From the NCBI RefSeq assembly GCF_003144245.1, contig NW_020289975.1:3027553-3091552 (forward strand): a stretch of DNA of 64,000 bases, given 5' to 3'. This document shows positions 40,353 to 50,121 of the stretch, in pieces. Numbering within the stretch: position 1 is the stretch's first letter; each line of letters begins with the position of its first letter. The notes beneath the pieces were generated by a model, which did not search any database, had not been told where the DNA came from, and was given only the letters and a program-made list of their open reading frames with translations. The position numbers were made by a program, and so were the translations under genes. The DNA comes from Jaminaea rosea. Taxonomy: Eukaryota; Basidiomycota; Exobasidiomycetes; Microstromatales.

Positions 40353-40890
40353 TACGCGCCGCGCCTAGTCGCGCCAAGGTCTCCTCTACGCCGCCTCCCA
40401 TCTCTCCTCCCCTTCCTCCTCCTCCTCCACCACCACCTCCCCACCCCATCCCACCACTCCCTACAAGTTGCGCGAATCTCTCCGTCCCCCCTGGCTAGAC
40501 GGGCTTCCCCTCTCCCCTATGGCCAAGCTCCGCCAATTCGCAGACAGGACGGCGCAGCGCTATCGGACGGTCAAGGAGGAGGGGCTCTGGGGCTATACGG
40601 GGAGGAGGGAGCGCGAGGACGGGATGAAGCGCTGGCGCGATGAGTTGCGTGAGCGTTTAGTGAGGTTGAGGGAATGGCGAAGACCCACGTTACCTACGGC
40701 AGGGGCAGGGGCACAGCAGGAGCAAATCGTGCGTGATCGCGGCGAGAACGACAAGAGGACAGACGCACGATCCCCCTCTGGCTCTAGCACGCCGGTCGAG
40801 ACTGAGGTAGAGCCGCGAGAGGAGGAGAGCATCGAAGTGCATCGTGAGCGGTTGGCACGGATGTTGCACGAGAGGGCGACGGGTGGGTGA
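39645..40890 (+). CDS. PRELI/MSF1 (UPS) domain protein, mitochondrial phospholipid transfer
   Basis: Exons 39645-40265 and 40369-40890 (intron 103 nt, GTGAGT...TAG), 380 aa. The PRELI/MSF1 domain covers residues 1 to about 245: AYFLRYPNPFAQHVISVDVLDR at the start (near 20-41), a WxxH-like TWTHNLDHT, then VIWKRIEKFGLKRFMAHMDT joined by splicing to SRQGLLYAASHL, which continues the last helix. Yeast Ups1/Ups2 and human PRELID proteins (about 175-220 aa) carry phosphatidic acid or phosphatidylserine across the intermembrane space with Mdm35/TRIAP1. This protein is longer: there are Ser insertions in the domain, and a basic, coiled-coil-prone C-terminal half (RERLVRLREWRR; VHRERLARMLHERA). The intron's pyrimidine tract is a run of 36 C. 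Which lipid it carries cannot be told. Confidence 0.85.
40317..40352 (+). repeat. C36 homopolymer in an intron
   Basis: Thirty-six consecutive C residues lie between a CTGAC branch-like site and the TAG acceptor of the PRELI-type gene's intron, where a pyrimidine tract is expected. Its exact length is easily misread in sequencing. Confidence 0.95.
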
Positions 40891-41068
40891 GGTTGAGAGT
40901 GGGGCGTCGGTTGGGCGTCGGTTGTTGGCGTCGACTGTTGTAACATTGCATTGCAAGGGCATCTATGGGGTTGGTCGATCGATCGTACAGTCACTTCAAG
41001 CTTTTCAGCTCCTACATCCCCGCCACCTCGCCCCGCCACCTCGCCCCGCCACCTCGCCCCGCTCTCGC

Positions 41069-43288
41069 TCACACGTACCCAAAACCGCGACTGTCCCTCC
41101 TCGCCCCCTCCCAATCCCCTTGCCAGGTGTACCACGCCGGGCCTGAGCCTGACGAGGAGGCAGGAGGAAGTCGAGAGCCTGAGCCCGCCTTTGAGGCCGA
41201 CCCCGACTCCACGTCCGAGTCTGGCTGGAAGGGCAGAGAGGGAAGACGTGGAGGTCTCTCCCCCTCTGAAATCTTCTTGCCGGGTTGACCAGTGTGCTGA
41301 CGTGAAGTAGACGAAGCAGGCTCCACCTCCCACCACGCTCCCCCATTATGTGCTCCCTGGCTCGATTGACGACGATGTAGGTGTTCGTGTCTCTTTCCCG
41401 CTTGTTGGACTACGGGGCGACGTGGTGCTGATGGAAGTTCGTGACCCTGTTGCTCTGCTGGGCGTGCTGGCTCGGCCTGCGCCTCGGGCTGCGCCTCGGC
41501 CTGCGCCTCGGGCTGCGGCTGCTGCTGCTGCGCAAGGGTCCAACCTTGTGGAACACTCGGCCAACTCTCCCCTCTTCGCTCTGTCGCGCGTGGGTCGAAG
41601 GGGGAGACGCCTCGCGTACCGCCGCCGTGGGCGCTGGCGCTGCTGGCCGCTGCTGCCGGATTGGCGAAGGATCGCGGTCCAGAAGGGGCGGAGGAGCGTT
41701 TTCCCGATGGAAGGCGGCGAGTCGCGCTCGTGCTCGCGCTCGTGGATGGAGGTGGGGCCTCTGTGGCGGGCTGAAGCTCGAGGCGTGGAACGTACTGCGG
41801 TGGAGGGGAGACGGGAATGGATGCATGGGAGTCGCGACTTGAGAATAGAGTCAGGTCATGCGCTTGTGTAGCAGTACGACTAGGGGGAGAGGGCTGTTCC
41901 TGCTCGCCAGGCATATCCCTCTCCGATTGATTTCGTGCCACTGGCAAGCTACGCTCGAGGGATGAACTCGCCGCCTCTCCCTCTTTCGGCGGCGTGCTGC
42001 CCTTTCTGACCTCTGGAAGCATACTGGTACGTAGCGCCGCCGGGATAGGAGGAACAGGCGGGGTGGTCTCGTTGGCATTGACGTTGTTGCTCCATCGGCG
42101 CGACGTGCTCGACGCCGCTCCGCTACTGAAGCTTCTCGGCCTCCCTACGGGACTTGCAACGGCTGGTGTGGTGCCCCCGCTGAGCGTGCGCGGCTGGCCT
42201 GGAGCACCATTCCCGACTACGAGGCTGGGTGGGAGTGCCGCGCTGCCGACACTTTGACTAATGGGCAAAGTGGCAGGTGGTTCGGCGGGCATGGAGGAGC
42301 GGCGAGGCTGGTTACGAGGCGGGGAAGAGGCGCGCGGGATGACACGAATGCTTGGCTCCCCCGTCGCGTCCTCGTGCTCCCAGCTGTTCCTACGACTGCG
42401 CGTGCGGCTATGACGTCGTGGAGTAGCAGGTGGAAGTGGTACAGCTTCATAAGCCTCGGAACCGCGCGCATCGCTCTCCCTCCTCGTGGCCCTCGGCGAG
42501 GGAGGGGTGGCGGCTTCGGCCACTTGGGCTAGATAGTAGTCGTGCAGACCAAAGGGGGCAGACGTTGGGGCCACGCCGTGCTGCGCGGAGGAGCCACGCC
42601 GACTCTGAGTACCGAGCGTCACGTCTGCCAAATCGCCGCCGCCGCCAGCGCCGCCGTCTTGTTCCTCGTCTTCCTCGTCGTCGGACGAATCCGTGAGTAC
42701 CTGCCAACGAGAACCGCCGTGACCTCGCGCGCGCGACGTCTTGCGCGAGGTCGCGGCTGGGAGTACTTGGGGCGGCGCGAGGGGCGCCGTCTCCGCGGCT
42801 GCGCTGTTGTTATACCTCGACTCATCGTAGCTATAATCGAGTCCATAGCCTTGGTCGTATTCTCCCTCCTTGTGCTCGCGCTCACTGGCGTACGTGTCCT
42901 CGCTCCCCATCACATGCTTGTACGGCGCGCGTTGCTCCGCGGAGGCGGTGACCGTCTCGAAGAAGAGGGAGGTTGGGTGATGCGTCATGAGGTCGTCACC
43001 GCGGGCTGATTTGGCGAGGTGGCGAGCCTTGCGACGGCGTGAGCAGCTGCGGGCGAGTGGCGGGAGAGCGGCGGGCGAGCGGTCAGCGTGAAGCACTAGT
43101 ATGGGAGGGAGGGGTTATCGCTTTACTCACAGAAAGAACAACGCCACACCGAGGCAGATTAGCACGACGCTGGCCGTGATGACGACAGCGAGGAAGATCC
43201 AGAATGAGCCGGCAATCTTGGGGGCGTGTGCTAGCATGGCCTTGTCCAAGGCATCGCCGTCCTGGCTCTGGCTCGGGGTGGAGCTCAT
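41069..43288 (-). CDS. hypothetical single-pass membrane protein with long disordered cytosolic tail
   Basis: Two exons: 43131-43288 and 41069-43046 (intron 84 nt, GTGAGT...CAG), 711 aa. Exon 1 encodes 53 residues: a short N-terminus (MSSTPSQSQDGDAL) and one membrane span at about 26-53 (FWIFLAVVITASVVLICLGVALFFL). Splicing adds a basic stop-transfer stretch (CSRRRKARHLAK). This fits a single-pass protein with a tiny outside part and about 650 cytosolic residues, nearly all Ser/Pro/Arg/Glu-rich. It contains a Tyr-rich patch (YDQGYGLDYSYDESRY), an acidic run, many RRxS sites and a Gln/Glu/Ala/Pro repeat (QPEAQAEAQPEAQAEPA). I recognise no domain. A signalling or polarity adaptor is a guess from layout only. 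Confidence 0.7.
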
Positions 43289-44343
43289 GGTGGCGTGATG
43301 TGCAGTGGTGCAAAGAAGTTGGCGTTGTGAGGTGAAGCCGCCGCGAAGAGTGAGGTGCTTTGCGGGTCAGGGGTTTGAGGAATGGCGCGCTCTGAAAGCC
43401 TTGATATCCAGCAGCGTGTTCAATGGGTGTAGCCCCTGACGATCTGTGGCAATCTTATATCCCCTCCTGTTCCCTATGCGTGCTGGTCATCCGTGCGCCC
43501 GAGTCGCGCTGCTCACGGTGAGACGGAGCGGTGAGACAGAGCGGTGAGACGGAGATGTTGGTCGGTGTCGTCGCGAGTAAGACAGGGACTTGTACGTCTC
43601 GAATGTGTTGAGAGGATGAAGGACGAGAAGTTGTCATCTGGAAGACGCAGAGATAGATGTCCTGTGTCACTCCTCGCAAGCGCACACCTCGCCTGGGTGT
43701 CAAGCATGAAGCACGGCATGCATCGTGCTCCACTCACCCATCGACCTACCCACACCGTTCGCGGTCTTCCTCCTTCCCAAGTAGGCAGGTAGAGGAGCTG
43801 AACCTGAACACCGCACGAACAAGGGTTCACCGCGCACGCTCGCACCGCCTTGTTCGCGGACATCTACCCGGCGCATAGCCTCGCATAGCTTGACTTTTTG
43901 GCCCCTCGCCGCCCACTGCAGCCCTGCCCAGTCGGCGCGCCGCTGCGAGATCAACCGGCGGGGCGCCAAAGCGAGCCGCGACGGGCGAGGCAGCCAGACC
44001 ACCGCCCGACGTCCGTGCGCGCGCACAACGACGAGCAAAAGGCGGTGCAAAAGTGCGTGCGTGCCCGCGGGCTCTCATTAACGTCAAAAGGTCACGTCGA
44101 ATCGGGCAGGAGTTCGGGTGCGGGACAGGCGATCTCGATTGTGAGCTGGGCGTTGAGCTGAGTGGCGAAGAGGCGGGCGGGCGGTGCTATGCTATCTGAA
44201 CGTCACGGGAGCGGGGCGGGATGGATGGGTAACTATGTGTTGATTCGAAGTTCAGCGCCCGATGGCGGGATGAACGGACAAATAGAGGCGATTTGCAGGT
44301 GAGGGGATGCGGGGGATGCGATTACGGCTGGGACTTCGCGTAC
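43289..44343. promoter_or_regulatory. long upstream region of the single-pass membrane protein gene
   Basis: These 1055 bp have no convincing gene. Bases 43516-43554 hold three 13-bp units of CGGTGAGACGGAG with one mismatch. The right part (43900-44100) is very GC-rich with CpG-dense sequence. Confidence 0.45.
43516..43554. repeat. 13-bp tandem repeat, three copies
   Basis: The unit CGGTGAGACGGAG is repeated three times head to tail with a single A/G difference, about 230 bp upstream of the membrane-protein start. Confidence 0.9.
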
Positions 44344-46830
44344 CTACACCTCCACTGGCATAGCGATAGCTTCTCCGTCTCCGTCTCCCTCCCCGTCCTG
44401 CTCGCCCTCCGCCTCTGCCTCCCCCGCTCCCACCACGCCCTCATTCGGCTCATACTCGGTATCCTCGCCACCCACAGCGGCAGGCAACCTCGTCACCGCC
44501 CGCCACGGCTTGCGCTCCTCGCCCACGCACAACTGCGTACTCCAACTCATGATGCCCCACGCGTTTGTCCCGACCTTGGACTCCCCGCCTACAACGGGCC
44601 TTCCGTCCCCTCCGCTGTCCTTGATGCCGGGGAGGAGGGGGCGGGCAGCCAGCTTGTCTATGCGCGCCTTCTTGGGCTGGGTGGCGAGGGCGTAGTGCGG
44701 TGTGTTCGTCGTAGGGTCGTACAGCCCGAGAGGGGGGAGGTGGTGCGCCGCGAGGTCTGAGGGGCGAGAGCGCTTCGCCGTGCCAGATTCGTCGCCGTCA
44801 CCGTCGCCATCGTGGTCGTCGCCGTCGTGATGGAGTGAAGAGGCCATCTCTGCGTCCCTCTCTCCCCCTGCCCTCTGAAATCGCACCAACCTCTCCAATC
44901 GATTCTCGGCCAACTCCCTGTTCATCCCCACAACATTCCTACTCATCTCAAGCAGCCAATTCTCCTCGCTCAGATCTGCCCGATGTTGATTCTGTCGCCT
45001 CTGCGGCCAATTCCTACTTCGCATAAATGGACTCGCCCCGTTATCTCCAAAGACGGTCTTGACCATTCGACCCTGCGCATCCGAGCTCACGTAGTCGAAG
45101 GAGTCGGGAGGGCGACGCGTACGATCACGCGTTCGATCGTCGTCACGTCTACGCTCTGCTGCTCGACGTACGTCCGTATCGGGTACGAGTTGACCAGCTT
45201 TATCGGCTCTTCCCAACTTCTCCAGCTTGGCGCGAGCCTCCGCCTCGTAATAGTCGTCCACGACCGCCCGACCGTTGCGAACCGTCTTTGCGCCGAAGAT
45301 CTTGAACATGTTACGCGCAGCTACAAAGGTTACGTTGCGCCCCTTTTGCTGGCCGTGCAGCCTTCCAGCGGCTATGAGGTCCTCGCGCTCCTGGGGTAGC
45401 AGATTGATACGGATCAGACGAACGTCTGAGCGGAAGAAGGTGAGGGAGTCGCGGAACCCAACGGCGCGAGCTGCGTCTACTGCGAGGAAGTAGACTTTGT
45501 GCGGGTTCGCTCGTAAGGTCGAGGTGAAGCTCGGCATCTTGTACTCCCTACCCCCGAGCAGGCGGCCCAATTTGTCGATCTTTTGCTCCCCATCCGAGTC
45601 GCTCGGCAGGACGAGCTCATCGCAGTCCCAGCCGTAGACTTGGCCTCCCACTTTGGCGCGCATGTTGGGCTCGATCTGCGGGACGTCTGCTGGCTGGTCG
45701 TAAGGGGGCGGACCGGGGGGGCGGGGTCGATCGTCCGAGGACAGGTCGTCTTCTGAATCTTCGAGGATGCGAACTGCGGGCAGGCCGCGGCGGCGGGGAC
45801 GACCGGGACGTCGAGCGCCGCCCCTGCCGCGCCCACCTCTACCGCCGCGAGGACGACCGCGACCGCGTGGGGTTGAGGCGCCGCCGCCGCCGCCTTCGCC
45901 GTTCTCTTCGTCGTCGTCTTGGGGAGTCTCGTCGACGAATTGGAGGGCCGTTTGACCATTGTCTACGACGAGCTTGAAGCCGCGCAGGCGGGAGTGGCGC
46001 TTCTTGAAGGCAGTGGGTGTGGGTGCGTCGTCTGCGCCGTCATCGTCGCCGTCGGAGTGATCCTCGTCATCTTCGTCCTCATCGTCTTGTTCCTCGTCCT
46101 CGTAGCGATCTAGATAGTTGGGGCGACGCACTGTTCGACCTCCGCGACCAGAAGTTGGGGTGCCTGCGCCGCGCCCTCGTCCTCGACCCCTGCCTCGCCC
46201 TCTACCACGACCACGTCCGCGACCGCCGCGAGGTGTTGATGCTAGGAGTGGCGTGGCGTCTTGGTCATCGTGTGCGCCATCTTCGTCGTCTTCTTCCGCG
46301 CTTCCCTCCTCGCTCGCGCCGTCCTCGTCTTCGTCGTTGCCGCCAGCTCGGCGGGTCAATGTGATTCGTCTTCCACGAGAGCTACTAGCTCCTCGTCCCC
46401 TGCCGCTGCCCCTGCCTCTTCCCCTACCGCGTCCACGCCCGCGCCCACGTCCCCTCCCTCTTCCTCTGGCGGATGCTGGTGCACGATACTCGTCGTCCGA
46501 TCCGGCGTCCCCGGCGTATATGCGTTCGGTACTATGGTCTCCCTCTTCCTCCGCGTCGCCATCTGCAGCGAATCCACTCGGTCCCGCTGCGTCTTCGTCG
46601 TCGTCGCCATCACCCTCTTCCTCCTCGTCTTCGTCATCGTCCCCAGCAAGGAAACGCGCCTCGGCGGCCTGCTGTAATGACATGCGCGCAGCAGCTGCAC
46701 GGCCGGAGGATCTCTTGGGCGTGCCCGTCCCCGCGCCTGGAGAGTCGGGCGCATCTGTGAGGCTGGATGAAGAGGGTTCACCTCGCGATGCGACATTCGC
46801 GGATGACCGCTTGAGGCGGATGGGGGCCAT
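44344..46830 (-). CDS. RSC7: RSC7/SWP82-type subunit of a SWI/SNF-class chromatin remodeller
   Basis: A single exon, 828 aa; the ATG at 46830 (MAPIRLKRSSANV) is chosen over non-ATG codons upstream. The family domain spans residues about 380-610: PNMRAKVGGQVYGWDCDELV, LGRLLGGREYKMPSFT, ANPHKVYFLAVDAARAVGFRDSLTFF, RINLLPQEREDLIAAG, NVTFVAARNMFKIFGA. Yeast Rsc7 is 435 aa and Swp82 623 aa. The N-terminal half here alternates acidic blocks with two long RG/GR repeats (about residues 170-195 and 255-280) and a Gly/Arg/Pro block with AT-hook cores (RGRPRGG, PGRPRRRG near 355), suggesting extra DNA or RNA contact. The subunit helps assemble nucleosome-remodelling complexes in the nucleus. Its start faces CWC22. 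Confidence 0.88.
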   Translation of the reverse strand: MAPIRLKRSSANVASRGEPSSSSLTDAPDSPGAGTGTPKRSSGRAAAARMSLQQAAEARFLAGDDDEDEEEEGDGDDDEDAAGPSGFAADGDAEEEGDHSTERIYAGDAGSDDEYRAPASARGRGRGRGRGRGRGRGRGRGSGRGRGASSSRGRRITLTRRAGGNDEDEDGASEEGSAEEDDEDGAHDDQDATPLLASTPRGGRGRGRGRGRGRGRGRGRGAGTPTSGRGGRTVRRPNYLDRYEDEEQDDEDEDDEDHSDGDDDGADDAPTPTAFKKRHSRLRGFKLVVDNGQTALQFVDETPQDDDEENGEGGGGGASTPRGRGRPRGGRGGRGRGGARRPGRPRRRGLPAVRILEDSEDDLSSDDRPRPPGPPPYDQPADVPQIEPNMRAKVGGQVYGWDCDELVLPSDSDGEQKIDKLGRLLGGREYKMPSFTSTLRANPHKVYFLAVDAARAVGFRDSLTFFRSDVRLIRINLLPQEREDLIAAGRLHGQQKGRNVTFVAARNMFKIFGAKTVRNGRAVVDDYYEAEARAKLEKLGRADKAGQLVPDTDVRRAAERRRDDDRTRDRTRRPPDSFDYVSSDAQGRMVKTVFGDNGASPFMRSRNWPQRRQNQHRADLSEENWLLEMSRNVVGMNRELAENRLERLVRFQRAGGERDAEMASSLHHDGDDHDGDGDGDESGTAKRSRPSDLAAHHLPPLGLYDPTTNTPHYALATQPKKARIDKLAARPLLPGIKDSGGDGRPVVGGESKVGTNAWGIMSWSTQLCVGEERKPWRAVTRLPAAVGGEDTEYEPNEGVVGAGEAEAEGEQDGEGDGDGEAIAMPVEV

Positions 46831-47131
46831 CGCCGGATGATGATGTCGTGGTGGTGAGGAGCACGTCGAGTCGAGTCGAGTCGAAAGAGGTGCAACTGCA
46901 TCTGAGTCCGCCCGCCCGCCCGCCCGCCCGCCTGCCCGTCCGCCCGCGTCTCGTGTCGCGAGTCGAGTCCGCATCACCTCGACGCCATCCATCGGAGCGG
47001 AACCAGTGGGTGGGAGGGCCGCCAGGCTGAGTCCGTCCGTCCGTCCGACGATGCCGCCGCGACTTCTTGACTTTGCTCGCTCGCCTGCCTGCCTGCCTGC
47101 GTGTCATCAACCACATCGTCTCGACGTCGCG
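46831..47131. promoter_or_regulatory. shared divergent promoter of RSC7 and CWC22
   Basis: These 301 bp lie between starts at 46830 (minus) and 47132 (plus). Tetranucleotide runs (CGCC)n at about 46913-46945, (GTCC)n at 47034-47046 and (TGCC)n at 47090-47099 are visible, and TCGAG repeats occur near 46864-46885. Confidence 0.6.
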
Positions 47132-49963
47132 ATGCCATCCGTCGACTCGAGGGGTAGGTCGCCCTTGTCTCCGGCTCCAGTGGCAAAGAGGAAGAGGTGA
47201 GTGGGTGAGAAATGCGCGAACTAGCATAGCATATATTGACGTCCATCCTTCGCGCTCGCACGCAGATCCTCTCGCTCGCCGTCATCTTCTCGCTCCTCGT
47301 CCTCTTCTCGCTCCCCGCCTCCCCCTCGTCGTCGCAGGGCATCGCGCTCACCGCCACGCAACAATGATCCCCAGAAACTCGCATCCGACTCGGCGCGCAC
47401 CGCCGAAACAGGCGCAGCGTTGCGCAGCACCCTCTCCACCCTCTCCACCACCCGCGCAGGAGGAGCATACATTCCCCCAGCACGCCTTAAAGCGCTCATG
47501 GCCGAAGCAGCTTCCGCCGATCCAGGCTCCAAAGAGTACCAGCGCATGAGCTGGGATGCCCTCAAGAAATCCATCACAGGCCTCGTCAACAAGGTCGCCC
47601 CGGACAATATAAAGCACATCGTCCCCGAGCTCTTCGGCGGGGCCAACCTGATTCGCGGCCGTGGCCTCTTCTGTCGAGCCATCATGCGGGCTCAATCCCT
47701 CTCTCTGCCCTTTACGCCCACGTTTGCCTGTCTAGTCGCCATCGTCAACACCAAGCTTCCCCAGCTGGGCGAGCTACTCGTCGTCCGGCTCGTATCCCAA
47801 TTCCGTCGCTCCTGGCGTAGGAACGACAAGGCGACGTGCGCGTCCACGCTCACATTCATCGCGCACTTGGTCAATCAACGCGTGGCGCATGAGATCCTCG
47901 CACTGGAGCTCCTCGTCCTCCTCCTTGAGCGACCCACGGACGACTCGGTCGAGCTCTCCGTCGCCTTGATGCGGGAGGTGGGTTCTTTCCTCGCCTCGGA
48001 ATCGCCGCGCGCCACAAGCAGCATCCACGATCGATTTCGCGCTGTTCTGTACGAGGGTGGAGTGGGAAAGCGAGTCCAGTATATGATCGAGGTGCTGGCT
48101 CAGGTGAGACGCGAGGGGTACAAGGACAATCCGGCAATTCCCGAGGGGCTGGATTTAGTAGAGGAGGAGGATCAGATTACGCACAAGGTCGGGTTGGACG
48201 ATGAGTTGGATGTGGAGGAGGGCTTGAACATGTTCAAGGTGGATGCGCAGTTCGTCGAGCATGAAGAGCAGTATCGCGCCATCAAGGCAGAGATTCTCGG
48301 CGAGGGGAGTGGGAGTAGCAGCGGCAGCGGCAGCGACGACGATAGCGACGACGAGAGCGGGAGCGATAGCGACGAGAGCGATGCGGGTGACGCGCAAGAA
48401 TCGCTCGCGATCCAAGATCGCACCGAGACGAATCTGGTCAACCTACGCCGCACCATCTACCTCACCATCATGTCCTCCGCCCTCTTCGAAGAAGCGACAC
48501 ACAAGCTCCTCAAGCTCTCCCTCCCTCCCGGCCAAGAAATCGAGCTCTGCAACATGCTCATCGAGTGCTGTTCGCAGGAACGCACCTTCTCCTCCTTCTA
48601 CGGGCATATAGCCGAGCGCATGTGCAAGCTGCGTGGGCCATGGAGCGGTCTATTCGAGACGTGCTTCACGAGCTACTACGAAGGGATCCATCGCTACGAG
48701 ACGAACAGGTTGCGCAATATTGCTCGCCTCTTCGGTACGCTCCTTGGTACCGACTCGATCAGTTGGGCGTGCTTCGGGGCGGTACACATGAACGAGGACG
48801 ATACGACTAGCTCGTCGCGCATCTTTGTCAAGATCCTCTTCCAGGAGATGCAGGAGATCCTAGGCCTCAAAACACTCGTTACTCGCTTCACTCAACCAGA
48901 CGCGGGCGTTCAGTCGTGGTTCACGAACTTGTTCCCGCGGGACTCGCCGAAAAATACGCGATTCAGCGTCAACTTCTTTACGTCCATTGGACTGGGAGCG
49001 CTTACCGAGGGGATGAGGGAGCATCTTAAGCAGATACCGATCCTGCTCGAGCAGCAGAGATTGGCAGCTCAGAGGGAGAAGGAGGAGAGGAGGAGGGCGA
49101 GGGGTGGGAGGAGTAGCGGGAGTAGCGGGAGTGACGAAAGTGACACTGACAGTGATGAGTCGAGCGTGCTGAGTAGCTCGTCGTATTCGCGATCGCGATC
49201 GCGATCGCCGCGGAGAAGAGGGAGAAGCTATACTCGTTCGAGGAGCTACTCGTACAGCGGGAGCGACTCCGACTCGGATGGATACAGTAGCGACGACTCT
49301 CGACGCTCGCCAGCTCCACGACGCCGCCTACCACCAGCGAGGGAGAGGAGAGACGCTTTCAGCCCCAGTCGCAGTCGCAGTCGCAGTCGCAGTCGCAGTC
49401 GCAGTGCGCCACGAAGGGGAGGCGCAGGAAGAGGTCGGGGAGCATCCTATGACTCGCGGGACTCTCGTTCGCCACCGTCAAGAGGAGGGAGCAGGAGCAG
49501 GAGTAGAAGCAGGAGCTACACGCCACCGCCGCGCAGAGGAAGAGGGGCAGACAGGCGCGACCACTCGCGCTCGCGCTCGCGCTCTCCGTCGTACTCGAGG
49601 AGCCCGAGTCCGTCCCGCTCCTCACGATCGCCACCGCCACCACGTCGAGACCACGTCAGAGAAGCAAGATACAGGGAGACGGACGGAGATGCTCCCCGTG
49701 GCAGGTCCTTGAGTCGTACTCCGCCTAGCGAGATGAGTCCCTCACGTAGTCGCTCGCGCAGTCGCTCTCCACCAGCAGCGCTGCGTCGAGGCGGCCTCTC
49801 ACCTGGCCCACCACCGCCTGGTCCACCACCGAGGGCACCACCACCGAGGGGTAGCGAGAGACCGTTGCCGCCTCATATGCAGATGCAGGACAGGAGGGGT
49901 GGAGGTGGGTATGAGCGGGAGAGGGGGGGATACGAGAGGGGAGGGTACGACAGGCGACGTTGA
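47132..49963 (+). CDS. CWC22: CWC22 pre-mRNA splicing factor (MIF4G + MA3) with RS tail
   Basis: Exon 1 (47132-47196, 65 nt) and exon 2 (47266-49963) are joined by a 69-nt intron (GTGAGT...CAG), giving 920 aa. The N-terminus is an RS/SP-rich segment. GGAYIPPARLKALM (near residue 85) and SWDALKKSITGLVNKV open the MIF4G domain (about 100-310). An acidic Ser/Gly/Asp linker follows, then the MA3 domain from about 412 (NLRRTIYLTIMSSALFEEATHKLLKL; EIELCNMLIECCSQERTFSSFYG; SRIFVKILFQEMQEILGL) to about 570. The last 300 residues are rich in RS dipeptides and end in RGG/GGYER repeats. Yeast Cwc22 is 577 aa without this tail; metazoan CWC22 has one and recruits eIF4A3 to start exon-junction complexes. 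It acts in the activated spliceosome, and the RS tail suggests the EJC-linked form. Confidence 0.93.
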
Positions 49964-50121
49964 GCGGTATGGTCGAGACTCGATTCTTGCATCACGTAAT
50001 GACATTCTTGATTAGCAAGCAGTATGAAATCTCGCGAGGGAGCGAGGCGACGGAGCGAAGAAGTAGCGCGGTCCGCGGTCCCTCCTCGTGACCGCAATGT
50101 AATGTAAAGGAGTCTACCCTC

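Noticed and set aside
46118-46840. 240-codon plus-strand frame full of Pro/Arg/Ser
   Set aside because: Shadow of the RG/GR repeats in the RSC7-type gene.
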